A stretch of DNA of 64,000 bases from Elusimicrobiaceae bacterium (GCA_017961585.1 JAGCWX010000020.1:1-64000), one strand, 5' to 3'; shown: positions 8,257-17,886, numbered from the stretch's first letter. Notes: a model not told the origin generated them from the sequence alone. Translations and numbers: made by a program.

Positions 8257-8324
8257 ATTTTATCTTTTCCCTCTAGCCAGTCCACAAGGGCCAAAAGACC
8301 TAAACGTTTCTAGGCCCTTGGCTA
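8257..8324 (-). promoter_or_regulatory. Two-box promoter element D
   Basis: Minus strand: degenerate distal box (8313-8324, conserved only in its CCAAGGGCC-like half), 12 bp, proximal box GGTCTTTTGGCC (8289-8300), CTTG, then GATAAA at the usual 24-bp distance or TAAAAT two bases further (8257-8262). It drives the four-repeat exported protein. Confidence 0.6.
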
Positions 8325-8424
8325 GGTTTTGCTTTCCTTTTAGCCCAAAAATTACTACAATATATAGGAATATTCATGTGCGTTCCTCTACGGGCGTGCT
8401 AATTTACTCAATAGGGAGAATACC

Positions 8425-11253
8425 ATGGTTAAAAAAACCACCAAAAAAGCTACCGCAAAGAAAGCGGCCGCTAAAAAAACTGCTGTCAAAAAACCAGTTT
8501 CTAAAAAAATTAAAAATGTAAAATACGTTTATTCTTTCGGTGCAGGAAAAGCCGAAGGCAACGGAAAAATGAAAGAACTGCTAGGCGGAAAAGGCGCAAA
8601 CTTGGCTGAAATGTCCGGCCAATTAAAATTGCCCGTCCCCCCCGGTTTCACTATTACTACCGAAGTCTGCACCTACTACTGGAACAACAAAAAAACCTAT
8701 CCTAAAACCTTAAAAGCCGATGTAGAAGCCAACCTCAAAAAAGTTGAAAAAGAAACCAAAAAAGAATTTGGTTCCGCCACCAATCCCTTGCTCGTATCCG
8801 TACGCTCGGGGGCGCGTGCTTCCATGCCGGGTATGATGGAAACCATTTTGAACATCGGCCTTACCGAAAAGACCATCCCGGGTATGATTGCCAAAACCAA
8901 CAACCCGCGTTTTGTATACGATGCTTACCGCCGCTTAATTATGATGTATTCCGACGTTGTAATGGAAAAAGCCGCCGGCATTGAACCCAAAGATGGCGAA
9001 GGCATCCGCAAAATTTTAGATGGTATGATGGCCAAGAAAAAAGCGCAACTCAAAGTAAAAGACGATACGCAAATCCCGGCCGAAGAACTCAAAAAACTGT
9101 GCGTAGAATTCAAAAAAACCGTCAAAAAAGTACTCGGCAAAGATTTCCCGGATAACCCGATGGAACAACTTTGGGGTGCTATTGGTGCCGTGTTTGCTTC
9201 TTGGAACGGCAAACGCGCCATTGCTTACCGCGCGATTGAAAACATTCCCAACGATTGGGGTACCGCTGTAAACGTTCAAACCATGGTATTTGGGAACATG
9301 GGCAACACCAGCGCTACCGGCGTGGCCTTTACCCGCAACCCCGGCAATGGGGATTCTCACTTCTACGGTGAATATTTAATTAACGCCCAAGGCGAAGACG
9401 TAGTAGCCGGTATCCGCACTCCGTCCCCGATGAACAAATGGTCCACGAATGCTCACTCGGCCCACTTGCCCACCTTGGAAAAAGTAATGCCCAAAGTCTA
9501 CAAACAATTAGACGATATTCAAAAGAAATTGGAAAAGCACTTCCACGATATGCTTGATATTGAATTTACCATTGAGCACGAACGCTTGTGGATGTTGCAA
9601 TGCCGCGTGGGTAAACGCAACGGGATTGCTGCCGTGCAAATGGCGTTGGACATGGTAAAGGAAAGACTCATTACCAAAGAAGAAGCCGTTTTGCGTGTAA
9701 CTCCCACCCAACTGGGCGAACTGTTACTGCCCGCCATTGATCCGGCTGCCGAAAAGAACGCCAAAGCCATTGCGCAAGGTTTGCCGGCCGGCCCGGGCGG
9801 TGCGTGTGGTAAAATTGTTTTTAACTCCAATGATGCAATCGCGCTATCCGAAAAAGGCATCCCCGCTATTTTAGTGCGCGAAGAAACCAACCCTGAAGAT
9901 ATTGAAGGGATGCGTGCCGCACAAGGTATTTTAACCCAACGCGGCGGTATGACCTCTCACGCAGCGTTAGTAGCCCGCGGTTGGGGTAAATGCTGCATCG
10001 TAGGTTGCGGCGAATTGGAAATTGACTTAGCCAAAAAAACCGTCAAGATGGGTGGCAAAACCTTCAAAGAAGGCGACGAACTGACCCTCAACGGTACCAA
10101 AGGTTACGTCTATGCAGGCGCTCTCAAAATGTTAGGCGCCGGCGAAGGCAACAAAAATTTAGCCAACTTCTTGGCGCTGTGCGACAAAGTGCGCGTTTTG
10201 AAAGTGCGCGCCAATGCAGACACGGAAGACGATGCCAAAAAAGCCCGCAAATTTGGGGCTGAAGGTATTGGTTTATTCCGCATTGAGCACATGTTCTACG
10301 GTAAAAATTCCGAAACTCCGCTTTTCATCTTACGCAAGATGATTTTGTCCGGCAACGAAGCCGAACGCAAAGCGGCCGTGGAAGAATTATTCCCGCACAT
10401 GAAGAAAGAAATCAAAGCCACCATGAAAGCCATGGCCGGCTACGGCGTAACCGTTCGTTTGATGGACCCGCCGCTTCATGAATTTGTGCCCACCTTGCCC
10501 AACAAACAGCAAGAACTCGCCAAGGCCTTAAACATTTCTATGGATACGTTCAAAGAACGCGCCGCCGGTTTGCACGAAGTCAACCCGATGATGGGTCACC
10601 GCGGTATCCGCTTAGGCGTAACATACCCCGAAATTACCAAAATGCAAGCCCGCGCGATTTTTGAATCTGCCGCCGAGCTCATTAAAGAAGGCGTCAAAGC
10701 CGAACCGGAAGTGATGATCCCGCTTACCTGCGATAAGAACGAAATCATTTCGCAGAAAAAGCTCATCCGCGCCGCGTATGACGAAGTTGTCGCCAAGACC
10801 AAAATGAAAAAGTTGAAATTCTCCGTAGGCACCATGATTGAAATTCCGCGTGCCGCTATCTTAGCCGCGGACGTTGCCACGGAAGCCGATTTCTTCTCTT
10901 TCGGTACCAACGACCTTACGCAAATGACGTTTGGTTTCTCGCGCGATGATATTGGTGCGTTCCTGCCCGAATACCTCAAACAAGGTATTTTGGAGCACGA
11001 TCCGTTCCAAACCTTGGATCAACACGGTGTGGGCCGCTTAATTGAGCACGCTGTGATTGAAAGCCGCGAAGTCAAACCGACCTTGAAGATCGGTATCTGC
11101 GGTGAACACGGTGGGGATCCGGAAAGTGTGGAATTCTGCCACCGCGAAGGATTCACCTACGTTTCTTGCTCGGCCTTCCGCGTGCCGATAGCGCGCCTCG
11201 CCGCTGCGCAAGCCGCCGCCAAAGACGTCTTGGCCAAAAAGAAACGCAAATAA
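8425..11253 (+). CDS. ppdK: Pyruvate, phosphate dikinase
   Basis: A 942-residue PPDK interconverting pyruvate, ATP and Pi with PEP, AMP and PPi, a central step of PPi-linked glycolysis in many anaerobes. The ATP-grasp domain is N-terminal (GGKGANLAEMS, RSGARASMPGMMETILN). The phosphohistidine domain carries GGMTSHAALVARG, with the catalytic His near residue 513. The C-terminal PEP-binding barrel ends with the catalytic Cys in GICGEHGGDP near residue 892. The start has an AGGGAGA ribosome-binding site. Unusual is an extra N-terminal tail of about 30 residues built from Lys, Ala and Thr (KKATAKKAAAKKTAVKK), like histone H1-type tails. Monocistronic, closed by a terminator. Confidence 0.97.
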   Translation: MVKKTTKKATAKKAAAKKTAVKKPVSKKIKNVKYVYSFGAGKAEGNGKMKELLGGKGANLAEMSGQLKLPVPPGFTITTEVCTYYWNNKKTYPKTLKADVEANLKKVEKETKKEFGSATNPLLVSVRSGARASMPGMMETILNIGLTEKTIPGMIAKTNNPRFVYDAYRRLIMMYSDVVMEKAAGIEPKDGEGIRKILDGMMAKKKAQLKVKDDTQIPAEELKKLCVEFKKTVKKVLGKDFPDNPMEQLWGAIGAVFASWNGKRAIAYRAIENIPNDWGTAVNVQTMVFGNMGNTSATGVAFTRNPGNGDSHFYGEYLINAQGEDVVAGIRTPSPMNKWSTNAHSAHLPTLEKVMPKVYKQLDDIQKKLEKHFHDMLDIEFTIEHERLWMLQCRVGKRNGIAAVQMALDMVKERLITKEEAVLRVTPTQLGELLLPAIDPAAEKNAKAIAQGLPAGPGGACGKIVFNSNDAIALSEKGIPAILVREETNPEDIEGMRAAQGILTQRGGMTSHAALVARGWGKCCIVGCGELEIDLAKKTVKMGGKTFKEGDELTLNGTKGYVYAGALKMLGAGEGNKNLANFLALCDKVRVLKVRANADTEDDAKKARKFGAEGIGLFRIEHMFYGKNSETPLFILRKMILSGNEAERKAAVEELFPHMKKEIKATMKAMAGYGVTVRLMDPPLHEFVPTLPNKQQELAKALNISMDTFKERAAGLHEVNPMMGHRGIRLGVTYPEITKMQARAIFESAAELIKEGVKAEPEVMIPLTCDKNEIISQKKLIRAAYDEVVAKTKMKKLKFSVGTMIEIPRAAILAADVATEADFFSFGTNDLTQMTFGFSRDDIGAFLPEYLKQGILEHDPFQTLDQHGVGRLIEHAVIESREVKPTLKIGICGEHGGDPESVEFCHREGFTYVSCSAFRVPIARLAAAQAAAKDVLAKKKRK

Positions 11254-11278
11254 GTGCTTGTTAAGAAGTAACTTTAAA

Positions 11279-11302
11279 CCCACCCGCGAGGGTGGGTTTT
11301 TA
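11279..11302 (+). terminator. Intrinsic terminator of ppdK
   Basis: Stem CCCACCC / GGGTGGG with GCGA loop followed by a T-run, about 25 bp past the ppdK stop. Confidence 0.9.
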
Positions 11303-11365
11303 ATTGTTATTCTGAACTTGGCGAAGGTGTTTACAACCTCCCTCTATATTTACTAAAATATCAAT

Positions 11366-11959
11366 ATGAAGGCCTTTCCGATTATTGTTTCGTCCCCCTC
11401 CGGTGCGGGCAAAACTACTATTGTGGACGCGGTTCTCAAAAAAAATAAAACCGTCGCGCGCGTAGTAACCGCCACCACCCGTGCGCCGCGCAAAGGCGAA
11501 AAGAACGGTAAAGATTACCACTTTTGGACGATTAAACAATTTGAACAAGCCATCAAAAAACACCAAATGTTGGAGTGGGCCCAAGTGCATACGCACTACT
11601 ACGGCATCCCTAAAAAATCCGTAGATGACCTGCTCAAAAAAGGCATCTGCCCCATTTTGGTGATTGACGTACAAGGCGCACGCACCGTTAAAATGCAGTA
11701 TCCGCAAGCGGCAATGGTGTTTATCGTCCCCCCCTCGCTTAAAGAGCTTAAAAAGCGTATTTTGGGCCGCAACGATAACACGCAAGACATTGAAATCCGC
11801 CTGGAAACTGCCAAGAAAGAAATGAAAGAAATTGACAAGTATAACTATGCCTTGTTAAATGACGATTTGCAAGAAGCCATTACCAAAATGGCGGGTATTA
11901 TCGCAGCCGAACAATCCCGCGTGGAACGGCAAGATAAAAAAATAAAACTTTTAAAATAG
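11366..11959 (+). CDS. gmk: Guanylate kinase
   Basis: A 197-residue kinase converting GMP and ATP to GDP and ADP. The P-loop SSPSGAGKTT is at residues 7-16, with TTRAPRKGEKNGKDYHF as the GMP-binding region and VIDVQGA downstream. Length is typical. There is no ribosome-binding site: TAAAAT (11354-11359) lies exactly 6 bp before the ATG, so the mRNA is probably leaderless. It is the first gene of a run gmk-rpoZ-udg-priA with tight spacing, a common arrangement for gmk and rpoZ. Confidence 0.96.
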   Translation: MKAFPIIVSSPSGAGKTTIVDAVLKKNKTVARVVTATTRAPRKGEKNGKDYHFWTIKQFEQAIKKHQMLEWAQVHTHYYGIPKKSVDDLLKKGICPILVIDVQGARTVKMQYPQAAMVFIVPPSLKELKKRILGRNDNTQDIEIRLETAKKEMKEIDKYNYALLNDDLQEAITKMAGIIAAEQSRVERQDKKIKLLK

Positions 11960-11974
11960 TTGTAAGGAGCCATT

Positions 11975-12271
11975 ATGTCCGTAAAAAACGACCAAGAATT
12001 AGCCGCAAAACTGACCGACTTTGACGGAGACCGCTACGACGTTGTTGTGCTGGCCTCAATGTACGCCAAAGAGCTCAAAAAGAAACCGGAGTTTAAAAAC
12101 AGACCTACCGCTGCGGTAATCAAAGAAGCGTTGGATGCTATCTTGTCCAAACGCATTAGCCGGGAAGAAATTTTAAACATCAGCACCGCCAACTACGCTG
12201 CTGAACAAAAGGCCGCCGAAGAAGCCCGCTTAGAGGCCGAACGCAAAGCCAAAGAACCCATGAAACTGTAA
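11975..12271 (+). CDS. rpoZ: RNA polymerase omega subunit
   Basis: A 98-residue protein with an omega/Rpb6-like core (DRYDVVVLASMYAKELKKK, RPTAAVIKEALDAIL) and a charged Ala/Glu-rich helical tail. Omega helps assemble the beta' subunit. The identification is supported by position, 15 bp after gmk as in many genomes, and by an AAGGAG ribosome-binding site. It is diverged, so part of the confidence comes from context. Confidence 0.8.
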   Translation: MSVKNDQELAAKLTDFDGDRYDVVVLASMYAKELKKKPEFKNRPTAAVIKEALDAILSKRISREEILNISTANYAAEQKAAEEARLEAERKAKEPMKL

Positions 12272-12273
12272 TT

Positions 12274-13146
12274 ATGGGGCACCAAGTACGGGACCTGGCG
12301 CGCGAACTTAAGCGCTTTTTGGCCGCCCAAGATGAAGACGAATTCTTACTGACGGCTGCACCTTCACGTGCAGCCGCTGTTGCACCCGCGGCGTCCTCAA
12401 AAACTGTGCCGGGCTCATTACCCCCCATGGCTCAGGATTCCACGCTGGAAGTGGATTTCCCGCGTGCAGCAGCTGTGCAACCGGCTGCCACTTCTCAAGA
12501 GGATCTTACCGTGAAAAAGGCCGACAAAACCCGTTCGTTGGATGAATTAGCCCAAGTCATTAAATCGTGTACGCGCTGCCCACTGGGGGCCACACGCTTA
12601 AACGCCGTACCCGGCGAAGGCAACGTCAATGCCGATGTTATGTTTGTGGGCGAAGGCCCCGGCTTTGATGAAGACCGCCAAGGCCGCCCGTTCGTCGGCA
12701 GGGCCGGGCAACTATTAGACAAAATGATTGCGGCTATGGGCCTGGCGCGCGAGCAAGTATTTATTGCCAACATCGCCAAATGCCACCCCATGACCGACCC
12801 CTTACATCCCGAAAAACACGGCAACGACCGCGCCCCCAACGCAGAGGAAATCGCTTGCTGCCGCAAATATATTGAGCAACAAATTGCCATCATCTGCCCC
12901 AAATACGTCATTGCGCTAGGCGGCGTGGCAGCCAAGGCGCTGATTGGGGATGCCGGCTCTTTAGGGGCGCTTCGCGGCAAATTTCACAACTTACATTTAG
13001 ACTCCGTAGAACTTCAAAAGTCCGTACAAATCATTGCCACTTTCCACCCGGCGGCGCTGCTGCGCAACCCGAATTGGAAAAAAGATGCCTGGCAAGATTT
13101 GCAAATGGTAATGGACAAACTGGGGCTAAAGGGCGCACGCAAATAA
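12274..13146 (+). CDS. Family 4 uracil-DNA glycosylase (Fe-S)
   Basis: A 290-residue protein whose C-terminal 190 residues form a family 4 uracil-DNA glycosylase, removing uracil from DNA in base-excision repair. Visible motifs are the Cys pair CTRCPLG (about 98-104), the catalytic-loop region GEGPGFDEDRQGRPFVGRAG, AKCHP, further cysteines in EIACC, and the late HPAALLR. The four-cysteine pattern fits a 4Fe-4S cluster. The first 90 residues are a low-complexity Ala/Pro-rich extension of the kind also annotated in 'phage polymerase-like' members. It starts 2 bp after the rpoZ stop, suggesting translational coupling. Confidence 0.88.
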   Translation: MGHQVRDLARELKRFLAAQDEDEFLLTAAPSRAAAVAPAASSKTVPGSLPPMAQDSTLEVDFPRAAAVQPAATSQEDLTVKKADKTRSLDELAQVIKSCTRCPLGATRLNAVPGEGNVNADVMFVGEGPGFDEDRQGRPFVGRAGQLLDKMIAAMGLAREQVFIANIAKCHPMTDPLHPEKHGNDRAPNAEEIACCRKYIEQQIAIICPKYVIALGGVAAKALIGDAGSLGALRGKFHNLHLDSVELQKSVQIIATFHPAALLRNPNWKKDAWQDLQMVMDKLGLKGARK

Positions 13147-13147
13147 T

Positions 13148-15115
13148 ATGTTTTGCAAGGTGGTTTTTGACGTACCGCTGGACCGCGATTTTGACTATCT
13201 AATTCCGCCGGAACTGGAAAGCCAAGTCGTCCCCGGCGTGCGCGTAACCGCGCCCTTTGGGCGGATGCTTACGTGTGGACTAGTACTTTCCGTGAGCGAA
13301 ATTTCCACCGTAAGTTCAAAAATTACCTTAAAACCCATTACTGCCGTCCTGGATAAAAAACCGCTTTTCGGCTCGGATCTATTTCCGCTCATGCGTTTTA
13401 TGAAAAACCATTGGGGCGGGCCTATCGGGCAAATCCTTTTTGCGTTGGTTCCGCCGCAAGCGTATTTCAAATTAAATCCTCCACCGGCGGCGCTTGAATT
13501 ACCTTCGGTGAATAAACCTTTTTACGCCACTTCCAATCAATCCAACGCGCTGGATAAACTGCAAAAAGCCGCCGAGGGATCCTTTCAAGCATTTTTGTTA
13601 AGCGGCCCGGCTTATACAGGCAAAACACAAACCGTGTTGCACGCGGCAGAAAATGCATTAAGCAATTACGGGCAGGTGCTTATCACCGTGCCGGATATCG
13701 TGGCCGCCCGGCAGTTTATTGAGCAAGCACAAACCCGTTTTGGCGCGTCCAACGTATATTGCTGGCACAGCCGCATGCTGCTAAGCCACAAAAAACAATA
13801 CTTTTCCAATATCTCAAACGGTGTGCCGTGCGTAGTAATTGCCACCCGCTCCGGGACGTTGTTACCCTTTAAAAACTTGCGCTTTTGCGCAATGTTTGAC
13901 GAGCAGGACGAAAATTATAAGCAAGAAGAAAACAAACCCTACTTCCACGCGCGCGACGTACTGTTCTTCCGGGCGCAAACCCATGGGGCGGTGCTTGCGT
14001 ACGTTTCGGCTACGCCCAGTGCACAAATGCTCAAGTGGGTGCAAGATAAAAAAGTAACGGTTTTACCTTTTGATACCCCCGTCGTAAAAACGTACGTACC
14101 GCAAATCAAATTTGCCGAAAAGAAAAGTGAAAAATCACGCTATTTTTCGCAAACGTTGCTAGCTCAGTTGCAAGAAAATTTAGCCCACAAACATCCCGCG
14201 CTACTCATTTTAAACCGCCGCGGATATGCCAACGCCTACTATTGTTTGAATTGCGGAGCGTATGCCAAATGCAAAAAATGCGGTGCCATTTTGACGCACG
14301 AAAAACTAGACGACGGCACCGAGCGTTTACATTGCAAAAAATGTGGCGCGGTGGAAACCCTTCAGCAAAAATGCCCCAAGTGTCAAAACCTAATCTTTAA
14401 ATCTCGCGGCGGCGGCACACAAAAAATTGTCACCGAACTGGCCAAACTACTTCCGCAAGCCAAGGTACTTCGCTTGGATTCCGATTCCCTTAAAACCAAA
14501 GCAGGCCAGGGCTTTGAGGCCTTAACGGCCCTTAAAACCGGGCAAGCGGACATTGTTGTAGGTACGCGGCTTGCGTCGGGTGCGCTGCGCGGTTCACGCG
14601 TGAATTTGGCGGCCGTGCTGGATGCCGAATTGGAGCTGGACGGGCCGGATTTCCGCGCCAGCGAAAAATTTGGGCAATTACTTTTTGAACTGCAAGGACA
14701 TTTAACCACACTTTCAAACGGGCGGCTGATTATCCAAACCGCCGATCAAACCGCGTACGATTACGCCCCCCTCTTGGCCGGGGATTATCAAGCGGCGGCA
14801 GAAAACGAGCTCGCGCTGCGCGAATCGTTTGGGTACCCCCCCTTCACACACCTCATCCGCGTAACGATTAAAGCCAAAGAACTGGGCGTTCTGCAAGCAG
14901 AAACCGCGCGCCTGAAAGAAGTGGGCCAGGGGCGCGCGTTGGAAGTACTGGGCCCGGTGTGGTGCGCCAAAAAGACGGATAAACTCAAAAAGCAGTACCT
15001 CTTGTTTAAGACGGACGATGCCCGCTATTTGGATTTACTGGCCCAGCTGGATAGTTTTGAACCCGCCAAAAAGGCCAGCGTACAAATTTCGGCCGACCCC
15101 TATAATTTTTACTAA
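13148..15115 (+). CDS. priA: Primosomal replication restart helicase PriA
   Basis: A 655-residue PriA, somewhat shorter than the E. coli protein. The N-terminal DNA-binding domain opens VVFDVPLDRDFDYLIP. The helicase part has a Walker A variant SGPAYTGKT (the family usually has VTGSGKT) and a Walker B/motif II region DEQDENYKQEE. Zinc-binding cysteines are present as CLNCGAYAKCKKCG and CKKCG...CPKC. PriA reloads the replisome at stalled forks. It starts one base after the glycosylase stop, so the two are probably co-translated. The altered Walker A keeps the essential GKT. Confidence 0.95.
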   Translation: MFCKVVFDVPLDRDFDYLIPPELESQVVPGVRVTAPFGRMLTCGLVLSVSEISTVSSKITLKPITAVLDKKPLFGSDLFPLMRFMKNHWGGPIGQILFALVPPQAYFKLNPPPAALELPSVNKPFYATSNQSNALDKLQKAAEGSFQAFLLSGPAYTGKTQTVLHAAENALSNYGQVLITVPDIVAARQFIEQAQTRFGASNVYCWHSRMLLSHKKQYFSNISNGVPCVVIATRSGTLLPFKNLRFCAMFDEQDENYKQEENKPYFHARDVLFFRAQTHGAVLAYVSATPSAQMLKWVQDKKVTVLPFDTPVVKTYVPQIKFAEKKSEKSRYFSQTLLAQLQENLAHKHPALLILNRRGYANAYYCLNCGAYAKCKKCGAILTHEKLDDGTERLHCKKCGAVETLQQKCPKCQNLIFKSRGGGTQKIVTELAKLLPQAKVLRLDSDSLKTKAGQGFEALTALKTGQADIVVGTRLASGALRGSRVNLAAVLDAELELDGPDFRASEKFGQLLFELQGHLTTLSNGRLIIQTADQTAYDYAPLLAGDYQAAAENELALRESFGYPPFTHLIRVTIKAKELGVLQAETARLKEVGQGRALEVLGPVWCAKKTDKLKKQYLLFKTDDARYLDLLAQLDSFEPAKKASVQISADPYNFY

Positions 15116-15154
15116 TTTGCTAAAATGTAAGTATATTTTTTAGGAGCATTTTTT

Positions 15155-16315
15155 ATGACCATTGATGAACAAATTTCTTTTTTAACACGCGGGTGCGTGG
15201 ACGTCGTTTCCAAGGCCGATTTAGCCAAAAAGCTGGAATCGGGCAAAACCTTAAAAATTAAACTCGGGTGCGACCCAACGTCGGCCGACTTACACCTGGG
15301 CCACAGCGTGGCGCTCTCGCTGCTGCGCCGCTTCCAGGATTTAGGGCACATGGCTGTACTCGTCATTGGGGATTTTACCGCCGCTATCGGCGACCCGTCC
15401 GGCCGCGATTCTACCCGCCCCGTCCTCGGGCGCGAGCAAATTTTGGCCAATGCCAAAACCTATACGGACCAGGCCTTCAAAGTGCTTGATCCCGCCAAGA
15501 CCGAAGTGTGCTTTAACAGCAAATGGCTAGATCCGTTTGTCTCCGGGCGCGATTTACTGACCACCTTGCAACACGTAACCGTGGCCCAAGTGTTAGAGCG
15601 TGACGACTTCAAAAAACGTATGGCCGCCGGCAACCCGATTAGCATGCTGGAGGTTTTATACAGCTTGTTCCAAGGGCAAGATTCCGTGGCGCTTAAAGCC
15701 GACGTGGAATTGGGTGGAACCGATCAAATTTTCAACTTACTCGTCGGCCGGCAACTCCAAAAAAATAACGGGCAAGAACCGCAAGTGGCTATCACCGTGC
15801 CGCTGTTGGTCGGTTTGGACGGCGTAAAAAAGATGAGCAAATCCTACAAAAACTACGTGGGGCTTACCGACGCGCCGGAAGATATGTTTGGCAAAATTAT
15901 GTCCATTGCCGATGAAGTAATGCCTATGTATTACGAACTTTTAACTACGGAAAATTTAGACGAAATCAAAGCCATGCACCCCATGCAAGCCAAAAAGGAA
16001 TTGGCGCACTTGCTGGTGGCGCGCTTTCACAATGAAGAGGCCGCCAACGCCGCGCAAACTCATTTTGAAACGGTATTTTCCAAAAAAGAACTCCCCACGG
16101 ATATGCCGCAATATAAGCCCGAAGCCGGGGCACTCTTGTCCGCCGTCATTTTTGCGGCCGGCGGGGCTGAGAGCAAAAACAAAGCCCGCGGTTTAATCAC
16201 CCAAGGGGCCGTTCGCTTAAAAGGCGAAAAAGTAACGCAGGACGGGCCGCTTTCTTTTGAAAACGGCGACGTGTTGCAAATTGGCAAGCGCCATTTCTTC
16301 AAACTGGTGAAATGA
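15155..16315 (+). CDS. tyrS: Tyrosyl-tRNA synthetase
   Basis: A 386-residue class I synthetase charging tRNA-Tyr. The HIGH-type motif is HLGHS (about 47-51), the KMSKS motif is KKMSKSYKN (about 228-236), and the C-terminal 70 residues form an S4-like RNA-binding domain (ARGLITQGAVRLKGEKV). A good ribosome-binding site (TTAGGAGC) precedes the ATG. The gene follows priA by 39 bp, with a possible -10 (TAAAAT) inside the gap. Confidence 0.97.
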   Translation: MTIDEQISFLTRGCVDVVSKADLAKKLESGKTLKIKLGCDPTSADLHLGHSVALSLLRRFQDLGHMAVLVIGDFTAAIGDPSGRDSTRPVLGREQILANAKTYTDQAFKVLDPAKTEVCFNSKWLDPFVSGRDLLTTLQHVTVAQVLERDDFKKRMAAGNPISMLEVLYSLFQGQDSVALKADVELGGTDQIFNLLVGRQLQKNNGQEPQVAITVPLLVGLDGVKKMSKSYKNYVGLTDAPEDMFGKIMSIADEVMPMYYELLTTENLDEIKAMHPMQAKKELAHLLVARFHNEEAANAAQTHFETVFSKKELPTDMPQYKPEAGALLSAVIFAAGGAESKNKARGLITQGAVRLKGEKVTQDGPLSFENGDVLQIGKRHFFKLVK

Positions 16316-17277
16316 AAAAATTCATTATTCTCAGCGTACTTTTACTTGCATGTATAGCCGCCGGAATTTGGGCGGCCAAAGTCTATTTCTTCAGTAAAGG
16401 GCCGCTGGTGATGGTGCAAATCCGCCCCGGGCAAACCGGCAATGAAGTTGCCCGCCTACTTAAGGCCAAAGGGGTCATCCGCAGTGAACTTCTCTTTAAA
16501 ATTTTATTCCGTTTGACCGCCGACAAAAATGACCTCAAAGCCGGCCGCTTTGACCTGCGCCGCAACACGCCTGACCTGGAAGTGATCAGCTGCATTAAAA
16601 CCGGCCAATGCACCCATTACGAAAAAGTAACCATTTTGGAAGGTTGGCGCAGCGAAGAAATTGCCAGCGAATTAGGTGCCCACGGCGTGACCGACCCGCA
16701 GGCCTTCTTAAATATCGTGCGCGAAAAAGATTTAGAAGGCCATTTATTCCCCTCCACTTATTTGTTTTCCGATAGCACTTCGGCGCAAAAAGTGGTGGAT
16801 CAAATGTTGGCGCAATACGACAAAAACATTGCCCCTTTGTTCAAAAAATATAAGACGGACCTGACCGAACGCCAAGTGCTCACGTTGGCCTCTATCGTGG
16901 AACGGGAAGCCCTAGTGCACGACGAACGCCCCAAAATTGCGGCGGTCTATTTAAATCGTTTCCGCATCGGCAAACGCCTGGAGGCAGACCCAACTGTACA
17001 ATATGCCTTGGGCTTTACGCTTAAAGAGAATCGCTTTTGGAAAAAGGGGCTTACCTTCAAAGATTTGCGGGTAGATTCCCCTTATAACACGTACCGCAAC
17101 GCCGGCCTTCCGCCCGGGCCTATTTGCAACCCGGGGGCCAAATCCGTAGAGGCCGTGCTCAATCCGCAACCGGATTTTAATGCTATTTACTTTGTAGCGG
17201 ACCGCACGGGCCGGCACGCGTTCTCCCGCACGTTTGAAGAACATAAGAATAATATCAAACGAATCCGCGGGCGATAA
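16312..17277 (+). CDS. mltG: Endolytic murein transglycosylase MltG
   Basis: A 321-residue YceG-like protein with one N-terminal membrane helix (IILSVLLLACIAAGIWAA), so anchored in the inner membrane with its catalytic domain in the periplasm. The LysM-like subdomain is followed by the catalytic region ASIVEREALV, which holds the conserved Glu, and by PYNTYRNAGLPPGPICNPG, a family hallmark. MltG cleaves nascent glycan strands and sets their length. It overlaps tyrS by 4 bp (ATGA), showing translational coupling. Confidence 0.95.
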   Translation: MKKFIILSVLLLACIAAGIWAAKVYFFSKGPLVMVQIRPGQTGNEVARLLKAKGVIRSELLFKILFRLTADKNDLKAGRFDLRRNTPDLEVISCIKTGQCTHYEKVTILEGWRSEEIASELGAHGVTDPQAFLNIVREKDLEGHLFPSTYLFSDSTSAQKVVDQMLAQYDKNIAPLFKKYKTDLTERQVLTLASIVEREALVHDERPKIAAVYLNRFRIGKRLEADPTVQYALGFTLKENRFWKKGLTFKDLRVDSPYNTYRNAGLPPGPICNPGAKSVEAVLNPQPDFNAIYFVADRTGRHAFSRTFEEHKNNIKRIRGR

Positions 17278-17351
17278 TGAGGTTGTGCCCCTTGCATAAA
17301 TTCAAAAAAATGCTATACTATGTAAGAAGGATCATTACACAGGAGGAAGTT

Positions 17352-17831
17352 ATGAAAGGTTTTACGTTAATTGAGTTAATGGTAGTAGTCATTATCATCG
17401 GTATTTTGTCCGCCATTGCCTTGCCACAGTACGAACTGGCAGTGGAAAAATCTCGCGCGGCCGAGGCCATGATCAACGCTAAAGCAATTTTAGATGCAAT
17501 GCAACGCCACGATCAAGAATTCCCGGGGGAAGCCGTAACGAATTGTTCACAAATTGCAGATGTACAGTTAAAGGGCGGTTCATGGGGTGCTTCCTGTAAC
17601 ACTTCTGCTGGCACTGGAGGCCGCTGCTCTGGAACCATGAATACTTTTAGCACTAAGAACTTTTGCTATCACATTAACGGGACGACTTTGGATGTCTCTC
17701 GTGTGGACGGAGATGATGACCTTTATATTATAACCTATACCCAACCTACCGGAGGGGTTACCCCGACAGCTTCTGCTGATCAATGTGGGGAAGATTACGA
17801 ACAGGTTTGTAAATTATTTACAGACTTATAA
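17352..17831 (+). CDS. Type IV pilin-like protein
   Basis: Started at 17352, where AGGAGG precedes the ATG; the frame is open further upstream but without support. The N-terminus is a class III prepilin signal: MKG then FTLIELMVVVIIIGILSAIA, with cleavage between Gly3 and Phe4 and the conserved Glu5 of the mature pilin. The 159-residue product has a globular C-terminal part with several Cys, including a closing CGEDYEQVC pair that could form a D-region disulfide. A separate promoter (TTGCAT, 16 bp, TATACT) and a terminator show a monocistronic unit. It could be a type II secretion pseudopilin; no assembly genes are nearby. Confidence 0.9.
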   Translation: MKGFTLIELMVVVIIIGILSAIALPQYELAVEKSRAAEAMINAKAILDAMQRHDQEFPGEAVTNCSQIADVQLKGGSWGASCNTSAGTGGRCSGTMNTFSTKNFCYHINGTTLDVSRVDGDDDLYIITYTQPTGGVTPTASADQCGEDYEQVCKLFTDL

Positions 17832-17845
17832 TCAGCAAGTTTAGA

Positions 17846-17886
17846 TAAAAAAACACCGCCCGGTTTAAGCCGGGCGGTATTTTTTA
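17846..17886. terminator. Bidirectional terminator between pilin and murG
   Basis: Nine-bp stem ACCGCCCGG / CCGGGCGGT flanked by an A-run on one side and a T-run on the other, serving the convergent pilin and murG transcripts. Confidence 0.92.

Noticed and set aside
8320-8365. A two-box promoter for ppdK on the plus strand
   Set aside because: A TAGGCCCTTGG-like sequence is present, but no -10 hexamer lies at the required 24-bp distance; TACAAT near 8354 is a more likely ordinary -10.
13148-15115. priA as an inactive helicase because of the altered Walker A (PAYTGKT)
   Set aside because: The essential GKT, the Walker B region and all zinc cysteines are intact, so the change is read as natural variation.
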